A stretch of DNA of 23,948 bases from CAVTWS01 sp964390555 (GCA_964390555.1 CAYMJU010000017.1:1-23948); one strand, 5' to 3'. Counted from the stretch's first letter, positions 14,462-22,085 are shown. Made by a program: numbers and translations. Notes: a model not told the origin generated them from the letters alone.

Positions 14462-14935
14462 GTGCTCGAACCTGACGAGGTGTTCGCGGTCAACGAGAGC
14501 GATCCCGATGCGGCGCTGGCCGCGGTGGCCGCGGTCTTGGCCGCCGGCGACGCCAGTTGGGTGAACCTGGTGCCCGAGATCGACGGCGAGATCGACCAAC
14601 CGCCGAGCCTGGTGCGGATCTTCAGCGCTCGGGGGCCAGAGGTCCCCGTGATCACCGTGGTCGGCCCCAGCGCCGGACGCAATCCAAAGCCGGCGTCGTT
14701 CGGGCTCGAGCACGCCGGTGGCCAGCGGGCCGTCGCGACGCTGCGCGAGGCTGGCGTCCGCGCCCCGGCGAACTGGACGTTGCGCCAGGATCACCCGCGG
14801 CGTGGGTTGGTGATCGAACTGCCTGCCGACGCCGCTGCTGCGGACGTGCTCACGTTCGGGTGGGCGGCGGCCCGGGTGCTCAGCTCGCAGGCCCTCCCGG
14901 TCCGCTGGCTCGTCGCTCGTCACCGTCGTCGCTGA
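14462..14935 (+). CDS. C-terminal part of the split frame, 157 residues, unrecognised
   Basis: GTG 14462 follows the TGA with no spacer and in the same frame, so it could be a re-initiation start, but there is no ribosome binding site before it. The product contains DAALAAVAAVLAAGDASWVN, a VPVITVVGPSAGRNP strand-loop and a basic C-terminus (ARHRRR). It has no signal peptide, no membrane segment and no motif I know. Codon use is normal for the window. The 3' end overlaps the convergent acidic-repeat gene by 56 nt. Whether this is translated alone, together with the upstream 48 codons or not at all cannot be told from sequence. Confidence 0.5.
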   Translation: MLEPDEVFAVNESDPDAALAAVAAVLAAGDASWVNLVPEIDGEIDQPPSLVRIFSARGPEVPVITVVGPSAGRNPKPASFGLEHAGGQRAVATLREAGVRAPANWTLRQDHPRRGLVIELPADAAAADVLTFGWAAARVLSSQALPVRWLVARHRRR

Positions 14936-15686
14936 CGGCGTCGTTCCAGAAGGCATCGCCCTCGGCGGCGGTGGCGTGACGGGCCTCGGCCCGGACGGTG
15001 CGGGCGACGTGATCGGACAACTGGCGGATCAGGTCGGCGAAGAACGGATCGGCTCGGTCGTGGTCGACGGGTATCGGCGTCGGGTGGCGAATCTCGCCGA
15101 GGTCGATGGCGAGTGCGATATCGAAGTCGGCGTCGTCGCGGCCGTCAGCGAGGTGGGTGTCGTCCCGGTCGGCGTCGTCCCAGTTGGTGTCATCGGTGTC
15201 GGTGTCGTCCCGGTCGGCCTTGTCCCGGTCGGCCTTGTCCCAGTCGGTGTCGGCCCAGTCGGTGTTGTCGCCATCCGATGGTTCATCGGTGGCCGGCTCC
15301 GCAGGCGACGTGTCCTCGATGGATCCGCCGGCAGATCCGCCGGCAGATCCGTTGGCGACGTCGTTGACGGTCGGGACGAGGCTCAAGTGAGGGCGGGGCC
15401 CGTCGGGGGGATCGGCGGCGATGCGCCGACGTTGACCATCGACGTGTTCGAGCGCCTCCCAGTCGGCGGGGTCGAAGGTCCCGGCCAAGCTCCACTCCGT
15501 GCGGGGGGCCGTGCGCGCCTCGACCGGCTCCCAGCCGTCGCCGCGGTCGATCGTCAAGAAGCGGATCCAGCGCGGCCGGCGGCCCGAACCGTTGGCCAGG
15601 CGATCGAGCGCCAGAACGACGATCGAGAACCCGCACCAGCCAATGATCGTCACCAAGGCGAGATCCCCGGACGTCACCGCGGCCAC
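14880..15686 (-). CDS. Membrane-anchored protein with acidic pentapeptide repeats
   Basis: The 268-residue product starts at GTG 15686 with GAGGA just upstream. One membrane helix (about 9-28, LALVTIIGWCGFSIVVLALD) is followed by a basic patch and a soluble region containing IRFLTIDRGDGWEP. Then come a Gly/Ser/Ala linker (GSAGGSAGGS) and seven acidic pentapeptides at 141-175 such as DTDWD, KADRD and DTDTD. The C-terminal part (190-250) looks folded and helical. No family is recognised. The repeats could bind cations or act as a flexible acidic spacer; this is inference. It is the last gene of a probable operon after the EthD gene, with a strong hairpin between them. Confidence 0.65.
   Translation of the reverse strand: MAAVTSGDLALVTIIGWCGFSIVVLALDRLANGSGRRPRWIRFLTIDRGDGWEPVEARTAPRTEWSLAGTFDPADWEALEHVDGQRRRIAADPPDGPRPHLSLVPTVNDVANGSAGGSAGGSIEDTSPAEPATDEPSDGDNTDWADTDWDKADRDKADRDDTDTDDTNWDDADRDDTHLADGRDDADFDIALAIDLGEIRHPTPIPVDHDRADPFFADLIRQLSDHVARTVRAEARHATAAEGDAFWNDAVSDDGDERRASGPGGPAS
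15162..15266. repeat. 15-bp tandem repeat, seven units, in frame
   Basis: Seven 15-bp units, for example GTCCCGGTCGGCCTT twice in a row at 15207-15236, encode the acidic pentapeptides on the minus strand. Units differ mostly at a few positions. A second short tandem, GATCCGCCGGCA, at 15322-15351 encodes the GSAG linker. Both look prone to length change by slippage. Confidence 0.85.
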
Positions 15687-15729
15687 TGGGTCCTCAGGGG
15701 TCGGTGTCGGCCGGGCTCAGTCATGGCTG

Positions 15730-15750
15730 CTGGGGGCGGCGCGCCCCCAG
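15730..15750 (-). terminator. GC-rich hairpin, 8-bp stem
   Basis: CTGGGGGC (15730-15737) and GCCCCCAG (15743-15750) form a perfect stem with loop GGCGC. It lies 32 nt after the EthD gene stop on the minus strand and before the acidic-repeat gene. It could partly terminate or protect the upstream mRNA; there is no T-tract. Confidence 0.45.
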
Positions 15751-15781
15751 ACCCCAGCGGCACTCGCTCGCTGCGCTTCGC

Positions 15782-16432
15782 TCATCGGTCCCCCCGGCGC
15801 CACTCGGTGGCGATCAGCGAGAACGTGCCGGCGAAGTCGATGAACGCCGTGGTGTCCTCTCTGACCGCTTCGGCGCTGCCGGGACCGGTGTAGAAACGGT
15901 CGAGGTAGTCGTCGGCCGACGTGAACCAGAGCTGCGAGATGCCGTCGGTCGGTGGGCCGCCAGTCAACAGCTCGTCGACGTCGTCCTGAACGTACGTGTC
16001 GATGCCCGCGTGGTGGACCTTGGCGACGTCGACATGGTTGCGGTAGCGGGCTCGGAAGCTCGCGGCGGTGAGGTCGTCGCGCCGCTTCACGAACGAGACC
16101 TGCTTCACCCCGGGGGTTGCACCGCGGTCATCTGCGGCGCCGATGCGGTCCCACGCCGCGTGCTCGGTCACCGCGAAACCTCGGACCTCCGAGGTGAGGG
16201 GCGTTAGATCGGCCGCGGTTGCCGAGCAGCTGCGGTCGTGTACGACGGCGTGCCACCGGGGCGGGCCGGCGCTGGCGCTGCGCATGCCGCGCTGAACTAG
16301 CAGGTTCTGATCGTCGCCGACGACGTCGATCGAAGCGCCGGCGTCCACCGCCGCCGCCAGGTCGCCGATCCACGTGTCCGGGTCGGCGCCAGAGGGTCGA
16401 GCCACCAGCCACACGTGCGCCCGTCGGATCAT
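15782..16432 (-). CDS. EthD-domain protein
   Basis: The 216-residue product has a C-terminal EthD-type alpha/beta barrel domain at about 110-205, seen in VKQVSFVKRRDDLTAASFRARYRNHVDVAKVHHAGIDTYV and QLWFTSADDYLDRFY. EthD domains occur in small proteins around ether and aromatic degradation, where their exact role is unclear. The N-terminal half (HVWLVARPSG, DAGASIDVV) looks like a second, more degenerate copy of the fold, as in dimeric barrels fused in one chain. ATG 16432 lies 6 nt after a TACCGT box. The gene follows the cyclic-nucleotide-binding gene by 31 nt. Confidence 0.8.
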   Translation of the reverse strand: MIRRAHVWLVARPSGADPDTWIGDLAAAVDAGASIDVVGDDQNLLVQRGMRSASAGPPRWHAVVHDRSCSATAADLTPLTSEVRGFAVTEHAAWDRIGAADDRGATPGVKQVSFVKRRDDLTAASFRARYRNHVDVAKVHHAGIDTYVQDDVDELLTGGPPTDGISQLWFTSADDYLDRFYTGPGSAEAVREDTTAFIDFAGTFSLIATEWRRGDR

Positions 16433-16438
16433 GCTCCG

Positions 16439-16444
16439 ACGGTA
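16439..16444 (-). promoter_or_regulatory. -10 box TACCGT for the EthD gene
   Basis: TACCGT on the minus strand lies 6 nt before ATG 16432. The EthD gene may thus have its own leaderless promoter in addition to readthrough from the preceding gene. Confidence 0.45.
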
Positions 16445-16463
16445 GCGGGTGCGGCGGCGACAA

Positions 16464-16889
16464 TCAGTGAAGGGACTTGTTGTCGAGCTCGTGGAGGCGC
16501 CGCACGGCCGCAACCAGGATCTTCTTGGCCAGCTTGGGGCTGGCGTCGAGTAGCGACGAGAACTCCCGCCGGTTCAATGCGTCGACGACCATCGGCGTGT
16601 CGGCCACCACGGTGGCGGTGCGCGGGACCCCGGCCAGCACGGCCAGTTCGCCGAAGAAATCGCCCGGGCCGAGGGTGGCGACCTTGCGGCCCTTGCGTCG
16701 AACCGTCGCGGTGCCCTCGACGATGATCAAGAATTCGCGGCCGGGCTCGCCCTCGCGCACCAGTTCCTTGCCGGCCTTCACCGAAACCGGTGTGACGAGC
16801 CTCGACACCGCCTTCAGCTCCTTGGGGCTGAGTTCGGAGAAGATCCCGACATTCCCCAGCGCCGTCTGACGCCCCTCGTCTTTGCTCAT
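16464..16889 (-). CDS. Stand-alone cyclic nucleotide-binding domain protein
   Basis: This protein of about 141 residues is a single CRP-type cyclic nucleotide-binding domain with no DNA-binding or enzymatic partner. The helix FSELSPKELKAVSRLVTPVSV leads into the beta roll (GKELVREGEPGREFLIIVEGTATVRRKGRKVATL). The phosphate-binding cassette, FFGELAVLAGVPRTATVV, keeps the Glu and Arg that contact the cyclic phosphate, so binding of cAMP or cGMP is likely. It might act as a sensor or a regulatory subunit for another protein. ATG 16889 has GGGAG at a good distance; ATG 16904 in the same frame is possible. It is divergent from the acyl-CoA synthetase. Confidence 0.85.
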   Translation of the reverse strand: MSKDEGRQTALGNVGIFSELSPKELKAVSRLVTPVSVKAGKELVREGEPGREFLIIVEGTATVRRKGRKVATLGPGDFFGELAVLAGVPRTATVVADTPMVVDALNRREFSSLLDASPKLAKKILVAAVRRLHELDNKSLH

Positions 16890-16989
16890 CGGCCGTGCTC
16901 CCATCGTTGCGGTAGGTGCGTCGACACCCGCCGACGTTTTAGCGCATCGCGGCGCAGCCTGCCCGGCTGCGGCACCACGTCACCCGGCG

Positions 16990-16995
16990 TAGCAT
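16990..16995 (+). promoter_or_regulatory. -10 box TAGCAT for the acyl-CoA synthetase
   Basis: TAGCAT lies 30 nt before ATG 17026. The resulting short leader includes AGGAG (17014-17018). This gene therefore uses a leader and ribosome binding site, unlike several of its neighbours. Confidence 0.4.
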
Positions 16996-17025
16996 CGGCC
17001 TCCGCACGATCACAGGAGCGCGCCG

Positions 17026-18588
17026 ATGGCCGAAGTCGATGTTATTGGGTTCTGGCAGATCGCCGTGTCCGACCCCGGCCATGTCGCGGTGGTCGACCCG
17101 GAGCACAACGAGGTCACCTACGGCGAGCTGGCCGCGCTCACCAACCAGATCGTGCACGGGTTGCGGGCGCTCGGGCTGTCGGCCGGCGACCAGGTGACGA
17201 CGGTGCTGCCCAACCGGATCGAGCAACTCGCCGTGTGCCTGGCCTGCTTCCAGGGCGGCTTCTACGTCACCACCGTGAATTGGCATCTCGTCGGGCCCGA
17301 GATCGCGTACATCGTCAACGACAGCGAGACCAAGGCTTTCATCGTCGACGAGCGGTTTTCCGCCGAGGCGGGGCGGGTGCTGCCCGAGACGTCGATCCCC
17401 GCCGCGAACCGTTTCGCCCTCGGGACCGTGCCCGGGTTCCGCCCCTTCGCCGAGCTGATCGACGGCCAGCCCAGCACCCGGCCCGGCGACCTCACGACCG
17501 GGTCGTACATGTTCTACACCTCCGGCACCACCGGCCGGCCCAAGGGTGTCAGGCGGCCCCTGACCGGTGTCCACCCCGACGAGTCCGGCGGTGCGAGCGG
17601 CGGGCTGTTCATGTTGTTCGGAATGATGCCCCACGACGACAACGTCCACATCACGCAGGCGCCGCTGTACCACACCGCGGTCAACAACTGGGCCACTACG
17701 TCGCTGCACCTCGGCCACACCGTGGTGCTCATGGACCGCTGGACCCCCGAGGGTGCGCTCGAGCGAATCGACCGGTACCGGGTCACCCAGAGCCACATGG
17801 TCCCGACGATGTTCCACCGCCTGCTCGCCCTACCCGACGAGGTCAAGGCCCGCTACGACGTGTCGTCGCTGCGGCGCATGATCCACGCCGCGGCCCCGTG
17901 TCCCGTCGAGACCAAGCAGCGCATGATCGATTGGTGGGGCGACTCCATCTGGGAGTACTACGCGGCTACCGAGGGCGGCGGCACGATCGTCAGCCCCAAG
18001 GACTGGCTGCGCTACCCGGGCACCGTCGGTGTCGCCTGGCCGAACTCCGAGGTGATCGTCGTCGATGACGACGGCAACGAGTGCCCGCCCGGCATCTCGG
18101 GCACGATCTACATGCGGATGGGCGGCAACGCCTTCGAGTACTACAAGGACGAGGAGAAGACGAAGAAGTCGCGCCTCGGTGAAGGGTTCTGGACCGTCGG
18201 CGACGTCGGCTACTTCAACGACGACGGGTACCTGTTCCTCAACGATCGATCCAACGACATGATCATCGTGGGGGGCGTCAACATCTACCCGGCCGAGATC
18301 GAAGGCCAGCTCCACCAGCACCCGGCGGTGGCCGACGTGGCGGTGTTCGGGATCCCCAACGAGGACGTGGGCGAGGAGGTCAAAGCGGTCATCGAGCTCC
18401 GCCCCGGCCACGAGCCGACCGACGAGACGACCGCCGACATCGTGGCGTTTCTTCGCGACCGCATCGCCAAGCAGAAGCTGCCCCGCACGATCGACTACAC
18501 CACCGAGATGCCGCGGGACCCCAACGGCAAGCTCTACAAGCGCAAGCTCCGCGACCCGTACTGGGAAGGCCGCACCCGCTCGATCTAG
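17026..18588 (+). CDS. Acyl-CoA synthetase (AMP-forming, FadD-type)
   Basis: This 520-residue member of the ANL superfamily activates a carboxylic acid with ATP and then CoA. The P-loop-like motif YTSGTTGRPKG is at 164-174. The YYAATEGGG motif, the hinge-side GDVGYFNDDGYLFLNDRSNDMI, the A8 GGVNIYPAEIE and the catalytic Lys502 in PNGKLYKRKLR are all present. Sequence style is that of actinobacterial fatty-acyl or aryl-CoA ligases (FadD group). The substrate could be a fatty, steroid-derived or aromatic acid. ATG 17026 has AGGAG eight bases upstream. The thiolase and SDR elsewhere in the window could act later in the same kind of pathway, but they are not in its operon. Confidence 0.93.
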   Translation: MAEVDVIGFWQIAVSDPGHVAVVDPEHNEVTYGELAALTNQIVHGLRALGLSAGDQVTTVLPNRIEQLAVCLACFQGGFYVTTVNWHLVGPEIAYIVNDSETKAFIVDERFSAEAGRVLPETSIPAANRFALGTVPGFRPFAELIDGQPSTRPGDLTTGSYMFYTSGTTGRPKGVRRPLTGVHPDESGGASGGLFMLFGMMPHDDNVHITQAPLYHTAVNNWATTSLHLGHTVVLMDRWTPEGALERIDRYRVTQSHMVPTMFHRLLALPDEVKARYDVSSLRRMIHAAAPCPVETKQRMIDWWGDSIWEYYAATEGGGTIVSPKDWLRYPGTVGVAWPNSEVIVVDDDGNECPPGISGTIYMRMGGNAFEYYKDEEKTKKSRLGEGFWTVGDVGYFNDDGYLFLNDRSNDMIIVGGVNIYPAEIEGQLHQHPAVADVAVFGIPNEDVGEEVKAVIELRPGHEPTDETTADIVAFLRDRIAKQKLPRTIDYTTEMPRDPNGKLYKRKLRDPYWEGRTRSI

Positions 18589-18666
18589 CTCGCGACCTCG
18601 CTCCGAGAGTTCCGTCGCTGGTGTCGCCGGCTTCCTCCCCGCGCGACCCGGGCTCACGCCGACCGT

Positions 18667-19890
18667 TCAGCGCGCTGGTTTGAGCTCCACGAGGTCGCGG
18701 GTGATGGCCGGGATGCTCGTCACGCCGCAGAGCGACATGGTCTGGGCGACTCCGGCCCGGAGGAAGTCGAGCACGTGGTCGACGCCGCGCTCGCCGGCCG
18801 CGCCGAGGCCGTAGAGGTACGCCCGGCCGATCATGCAGGCGTCGGCGCCGAGGGCGAGGGCCTTCACCACGTCGCTGCCGCGCCGGATGCCGCCATCGCA
18901 GATCACCGAGAGTTGGCCGCCGACGGCCTGGGCGATCGGCTCGATCAGGTCGATCGGCGACGGTGCACCGTCGAGTTGGCGGCCGCCATGGTTGGACACC
19001 GCGACGCCATCGACACCGGCCTCGAGCGCCCGCTCGGCGTCGGCGACGGTCTGGATGCCTTTGAGGACCAGCGGCTTGGACCACGCCGACTGCAGCCATT
19101 CGAGGTCGCGCCACGACATGGTCGGATCGAACTGGCTGTTCGTGAACGACGCCAGCGAGACGGCGGTGCCCCCGTCGTTGACGCCGCGGCCGGTCACGTT
19201 GGCGAACCGGATGGGTTCGGCGCGCACGAAGTCCCACGTCCACGCCGGGTGAACCATGCCGTCGAGGATCGTGGCCGGTCCTATCGTCGGCGGCAGGGTG
19301 AAGCCACGGCGCAGGTCGCGCTCGCGGCGCCCGAGCACCGCGGTGTCTACCGTCAGCATCGCAGCCTCGTAGCCGCACTCGGCCGCTCGGTCGAGCATGT
19401 CGCGCACCAGCCCGCGATCGCGCCACAAGTACACCTGGAACCACTTCGGCCCCGCCGAGACGCCGGCCACCTCCTCGATCGGGCGGGTGGCGAGCGTGGA
19501 CAGGCAATAGGGGAGCCCGGCGCGGGCGGCGGCCCGGGCGACGGCCAACTCGCCGTGTGAGTGGGCTATGCGGGTGAAGCCGGTGGGGGCGAGCACCAGG
19601 GGTAGGGGAAGGTCGCGACCGAGCAGGGTGGTCGTGGTGTCTACCGTGGACACGTCGGACAGGATGCGCGGCCGGAACTGCCAGTCGGCGAACCCGGCCT
19701 GGTTGCGGGCGAGGGTCCGTTCGTCCTCGGCCGCGCCATCGATGTAGTCGAACACCCCCCGAGGGAGTCGGCGCCGGGCGACGCGACGCAGGTCGTCGAT
19801 GTTGGCGCAGCGCCCGAGCCGGCGGGCGACGGGGTCGCGCTCGATCGGTCCGAAGCGCACAACCGAGCGGATGGTGTCGAGGAACCTCAT
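18667..19890 (-). CDS. FMN-dependent alpha-hydroxy-acid oxidase/dehydrogenase (LldD-like)
   Basis: The 407-residue protein has the glycolate-oxidase/L-lactate-dehydrogenase TIM barrel, which oxidises 2-hydroxy acids with FMN. Tyr49 lies in RGVFDYIDGAAEDE, the flavin-binding APTGFTRIAH is at 101-110, Lys277 in LVLKGIQT and the catalytic base His301 with Arg304 in SNHGGRQLDGAPS. The phosphate-binding CDGGIRRGSDVVKALALGA and IGRAYLYGL follow. It resembles mycobacterial LldD2 more than the mycofactocin enzyme MftD, so L-lactate is the first candidate. ATG 19890 has AAGG upstream and a TACCGT box 11 nt before it. Longer in-frame starts run through the divergent gene and are rejected. Confidence 0.92.
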   Translation of the reverse strand: MRFLDTIRSVVRFGPIERDPVARRLGRCANIDDLRRVARRRLPRGVFDYIDGAAEDERTLARNQAGFADWQFRPRILSDVSTVDTTTTLLGRDLPLPLVLAPTGFTRIAHSHGELAVARAAARAGLPYCLSTLATRPIEEVAGVSAGPKWFQVYLWRDRGLVRDMLDRAAECGYEAAMLTVDTAVLGRRERDLRRGFTLPPTIGPATILDGMVHPAWTWDFVRAEPIRFANVTGRGVNDGGTAVSLASFTNSQFDPTMSWRDLEWLQSAWSKPLVLKGIQTVADAERALEAGVDGVAVSNHGGRQLDGAPSPIDLIEPIAQAVGGQLSVICDGGIRRGSDVVKALALGADACMIGRAYLYGLGAAGERGVDHVLDFLRAGVAQTMSLCGVTSIPAITRDLVELKPAR

Positions 19891-19901
19891 AGCGACCTTC
19901 G

Positions 19902-19907
19902 ACGGTA
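19902..19907 (-). promoter_or_regulatory. -10 box TACCGT for the LldD-like gene
   Basis: TACCGT on the minus strand lies 11 nt before ATG 19890, giving a leader of only a few bases. The divergent saccharopine-dehydrogenase-like gene begins 73 bp away; I see no clean -10 for it. Confidence 0.4.
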
Positions 19908-19962
19908 CACCGGCGGATCTGCAACACTCGTTACGGAACGTGCGGCAAGTCGGGGAGTGCGC

Positions 19963-21168
19963 ATGCGAGTGCTGATACTGGGTGCCGGCGGGGTGGGCGC
20001 GGCCGCAGCCGCGGTTGCGGCCCGGCGAGAGCGCTTCGAGGCGGTGTGGCTGGCCGATGTCGTCGAGGACAAGGCCCGGTCCGCGGCGGAGAGCACCGGA
20101 AGCGATCGCGTGCGGGGCGTGGCCGTCGATGCGTCGAGTCGCGAATCGGTCGAAGCGCTGCTCAGGTACACCGGGGCCGATGCCGTGCTCAACGCCTGCG
20201 ACCCGCGCTTCAACATGGCCATCTTCGATGCCGCCCTTGCCGCCCGGTGTCACTACGTCGACATGGCCGCCAGCTTGTCGAAGCGCCACGCCGAGCGACC
20301 GTACGAGCTGACGGGAGTGGTGCTCGGCGACGAGCAGTTCGCCGCCCACGAGGCATGGGTCGCCTCGGAACGCATGGCGATCGTCGGTCTCGGCATCGAG
20401 CCCGGATTCTCCGACGTGCTGGCCCGATACGCCGCGGACGAGCTGTTCGAGTCGATCGACGAGATCGGAGTGAGCGACGGCTCGAGCATCTCGGTCGAGG
20501 GATACGACTTCGCCCCGAGCTTCTCGATCTGGACGACGATCGAGGAGTGCCTCAACCCGCCGCTCGTGTGGGAGCGGGGTCGGGGCTTGTTCTGCACCGA
20601 GCCGTTCAGCGAACCCGAGATCTTCACCTTCCCCGAGGGCATCGGGCCCGTCGAGTGCGTCAACGTCGAACACGAAGAGGTCGTGTTCATCCCGCGGCGG
20701 ATCGACGCGGGCCGGGTGACGTTCAAGTACGGCTTGGGTGACCGGTTCATCGACGTGTTGCGCACGCTTCGGCTGCTCGGGCTCGATCGCACCGAACCGG
20801 TCGACGTCAAGGGGGTCAAAGTGTCGCCCCGCGACGTGGTGGCGGCGGTGCTGCCCGACCCGGCCCGCCTCGGCGACCGCATGCGCGGTGTCACCTGCGC
20901 CGGAGTTCACGTGACCGGGACCGGTCGCGACGGTGCCCCGCGGGCGTCGTACCTGTACCACGCGGCCGACAACGAGCAGGTCATGGCTGAGTGGGGTCAC
21001 CAGGCCGTGGTGTGGCAGACGGCGGTGAACCCGATCATCGGGCTCGAGCTGATCGCCGACGGCGACTGGGACAGCGCCGGGGTGCTCGTGCCCGAGGATC
21101 TCGCCCCGGTGCCGTTCCTGGAACGCTTCGTCGATGTGGCCGGCCCGTGGCGGATCGACGAGCGGTAG
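19963..21168 (+). CDS. Saccharopine dehydrogenase-like NAD(P)-binding protein
   Basis: This 401-residue protein has an N-terminal Rossmann domain with GAGGVG at 7-12, then ADAVLNACDPRFNMAIFDAALAARCHYVDMA, the usual second half of the nucleotide domain in saccharopine or carboxynorspermidine dehydrogenase relatives. The GLGIEPGFSDVLARYAADELF segment marks the start of the substrate domain, and VNPIIGLELIADGDW is near the C-terminus. It may oxidise or reduce a secondary amine such as a saccharopine-like adduct; the actual substrate is unknown. ATG 19963 has GGGGAG six bases upstream. GTG 19957 two codons earlier lies within that ribosome binding site and is less likely. Confidence 0.88.
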   Translation: MRVLILGAGGVGAAAAAVAARRERFEAVWLADVVEDKARSAAESTGSDRVRGVAVDASSRESVEALLRYTGADAVLNACDPRFNMAIFDAALAARCHYVDMAASLSKRHAERPYELTGVVLGDEQFAAHEAWVASERMAIVGLGIEPGFSDVLARYAADELFESIDEIGVSDGSSISVEGYDFAPSFSIWTTIEECLNPPLVWERGRGLFCTEPFSEPEIFTFPEGIGPVECVNVEHEEVVFIPRRIDAGRVTFKYGLGDRFIDVLRTLRLLGLDRTEPVDVKGVKVSPRDVVAAVLPDPARLGDRMRGVTCAGVHVTGTGRDGAPRASYLYHAADNEQVMAEWGHQAVVWQTAVNPIIGLELIADGDWDSAGVLVPEDLAPVPFLERFVDVAGPWRIDER

Positions 21169-21175
21169 CTCGCCC

Positions 21176-21204
21176 TTGAACTCGCGGCCCGGGGTCCTTA
21201 GAGT
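21176..21204 (+). promoter_or_regulatory. Promoter TTGAAC-17-TAGAGT
   Basis: TTGAAC (21176-21181) and TAGAGT (21199-21204) are separated by exactly 17 nt, the best -35/-10 pair in the window. It would drive the PAP2-like gene with a leader of about 85 nt and perhaps the metallopeptidase behind it. Confidence 0.55.
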
Positions 21205-21296
21205 CTGGTCCCAGATTTGATCCATAGCGGTCGTGGGCGCCGAAGCGTCCCTGTCCGCGACCACGGTTCGTCGGGCGCCTGAGGGAGGGCCAGGGC

Positions 21297-22067
21297 ATGC
21301 AGATCATCACAGCGTCACCGCCGGGCTCGTCGTGGTGGACCCGGCGCTTCGGCGGCCGCATGGTGTTCGAGCTGGCGTTCTGTGCCTTCGCGTTCGTCGG
21401 CTACCAGGTCGTGCGGTACTTCGGTCGCGCCCAGATCGCCGATGCCTACGAAAACGCCAGAGCCGTGGTGCGCTTCGAGAAGGTCACCGGGCTGTTCGTC
21501 GAGCCCGACCTCCAATCGCTCGTGCTCGGCAACGATTACGTCGTGTGGTTCCTCAACCGCTACTACGTCGGCATGCACTTCCCGACTGCGGTGGGGCTGC
21601 TGGTGTTCATGTACGTGTGCCGTGTCGACCTCTACGGCCACGTGCGGCGCACCATGTTCTTCACCACCGTTGCCGGTTTGGTGATCCACCTCATGTACCC
21701 GCTCGCCCCGCCGCGGATGTTCTGGCCCTTCGTCGACACGCTCGCAGAGTCCGGGCCGACGGTCTATTCGGATGATGCGGTCGCGTCGACGGTCAATCAG
21801 TTCGCCGCCATGCCGTCGTTGCACTTCGGCTGGGCGTCCATCTTCGCCTACGCGATGATCATCTCGTTCCGGAGTCGGTGGCGCTTCGTCGCGCTGGTCC
21901 ATCCGTTGTTGACCCTGCTCGCCATCGTCTTGACGGCGAACCACTACATCATCGACGCCATCGCCGCCGGCCTGCTCGTTGCCGTCGCCATGGTGATCGA
22001 CCGGGCCGTGCGGGCCTGGTGGAGATCACGCCGATCGACCCCGGCGGGGGTAGCGCTCAACGCTTGA
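21297..22067 (+). CDS. PAP2-superfamily membrane phosphatase/transferase (AUR1-like)
   Basis: The 256-residue product has about six membrane helices (for example 22-40, 96-109, 119-133, 197-213 and 218-234). The lipid phosphatase motifs are in the layout of the AUR1/inositol-phosphoryl-ceramide-synthase-like branch: YPLAPPRM (134-141), AMPSLHFGW with His176, and TANHYIIDAIAAG with His216 and Asp220. These residues form the phospho-histidine site. It would remove or transfer a phosphate-containing headgroup on a lipid at the outer face of the membrane. Only the substrate is uncertain. GGGAGGG lies upstream of ATG 21297. The zinc metallopeptidase gene follows after 80 nt. Confidence 0.88.
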   Translation: MQIITASPPGSSWWTRRFGGRMVFELAFCAFAFVGYQVVRYFGRAQIADAYENARAVVRFEKVTGLFVEPDLQSLVLGNDYVVWFLNRYYVGMHFPTAVGLLVFMYVCRVDLYGHVRRTMFFTTVAGLVIHLMYPLAPPRMFWPFVDTLAESGPTVYSDDAVASTVNQFAAMPSLHFGWASIFAYAMIISFRSRWRFVALVHPLLTLLAIVLTANHYIIDAIAAGLLVAVAMVIDRAVRAWWRSRRSTPAGVALNA

Positions 22068-22085
22068 GCTGGCGGGGGCGGGGCT

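Noticed and set aside
14459..14486. Selenocysteine insertion at the in-frame TGA
   Set aside because: Only a short stem lies downstream and no selenoprotein family or Sec machinery is visible in the window; kept only as one option in the finding on the split frame.
14976..15893. Plus-strand frame with a hydrophobic VGVVPVG repeat, resembling an elastin-like protein
   Set aside because: The repeat is the complement of the acidic pentapeptide units; codon pattern and the N-terminal membrane helix favour the minus strand.
16954..16970. Inverted repeat GCAGCC/GGCTGC between the cyclic-nucleotide-binding gene and the acyl-CoA synthetase gene
   Set aside because: A 6-bp GC-only stem is expected by chance in this base composition; too weak to call an operator.
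18667..21264. A single 865-codon minus-strand gene upstream of the LldD-like protein
   Set aside because: The extra N-terminal part is antisense to the saccharopine-dehydrogenase-like gene; the real start at 19890 has a ribosome binding site and -10 box.
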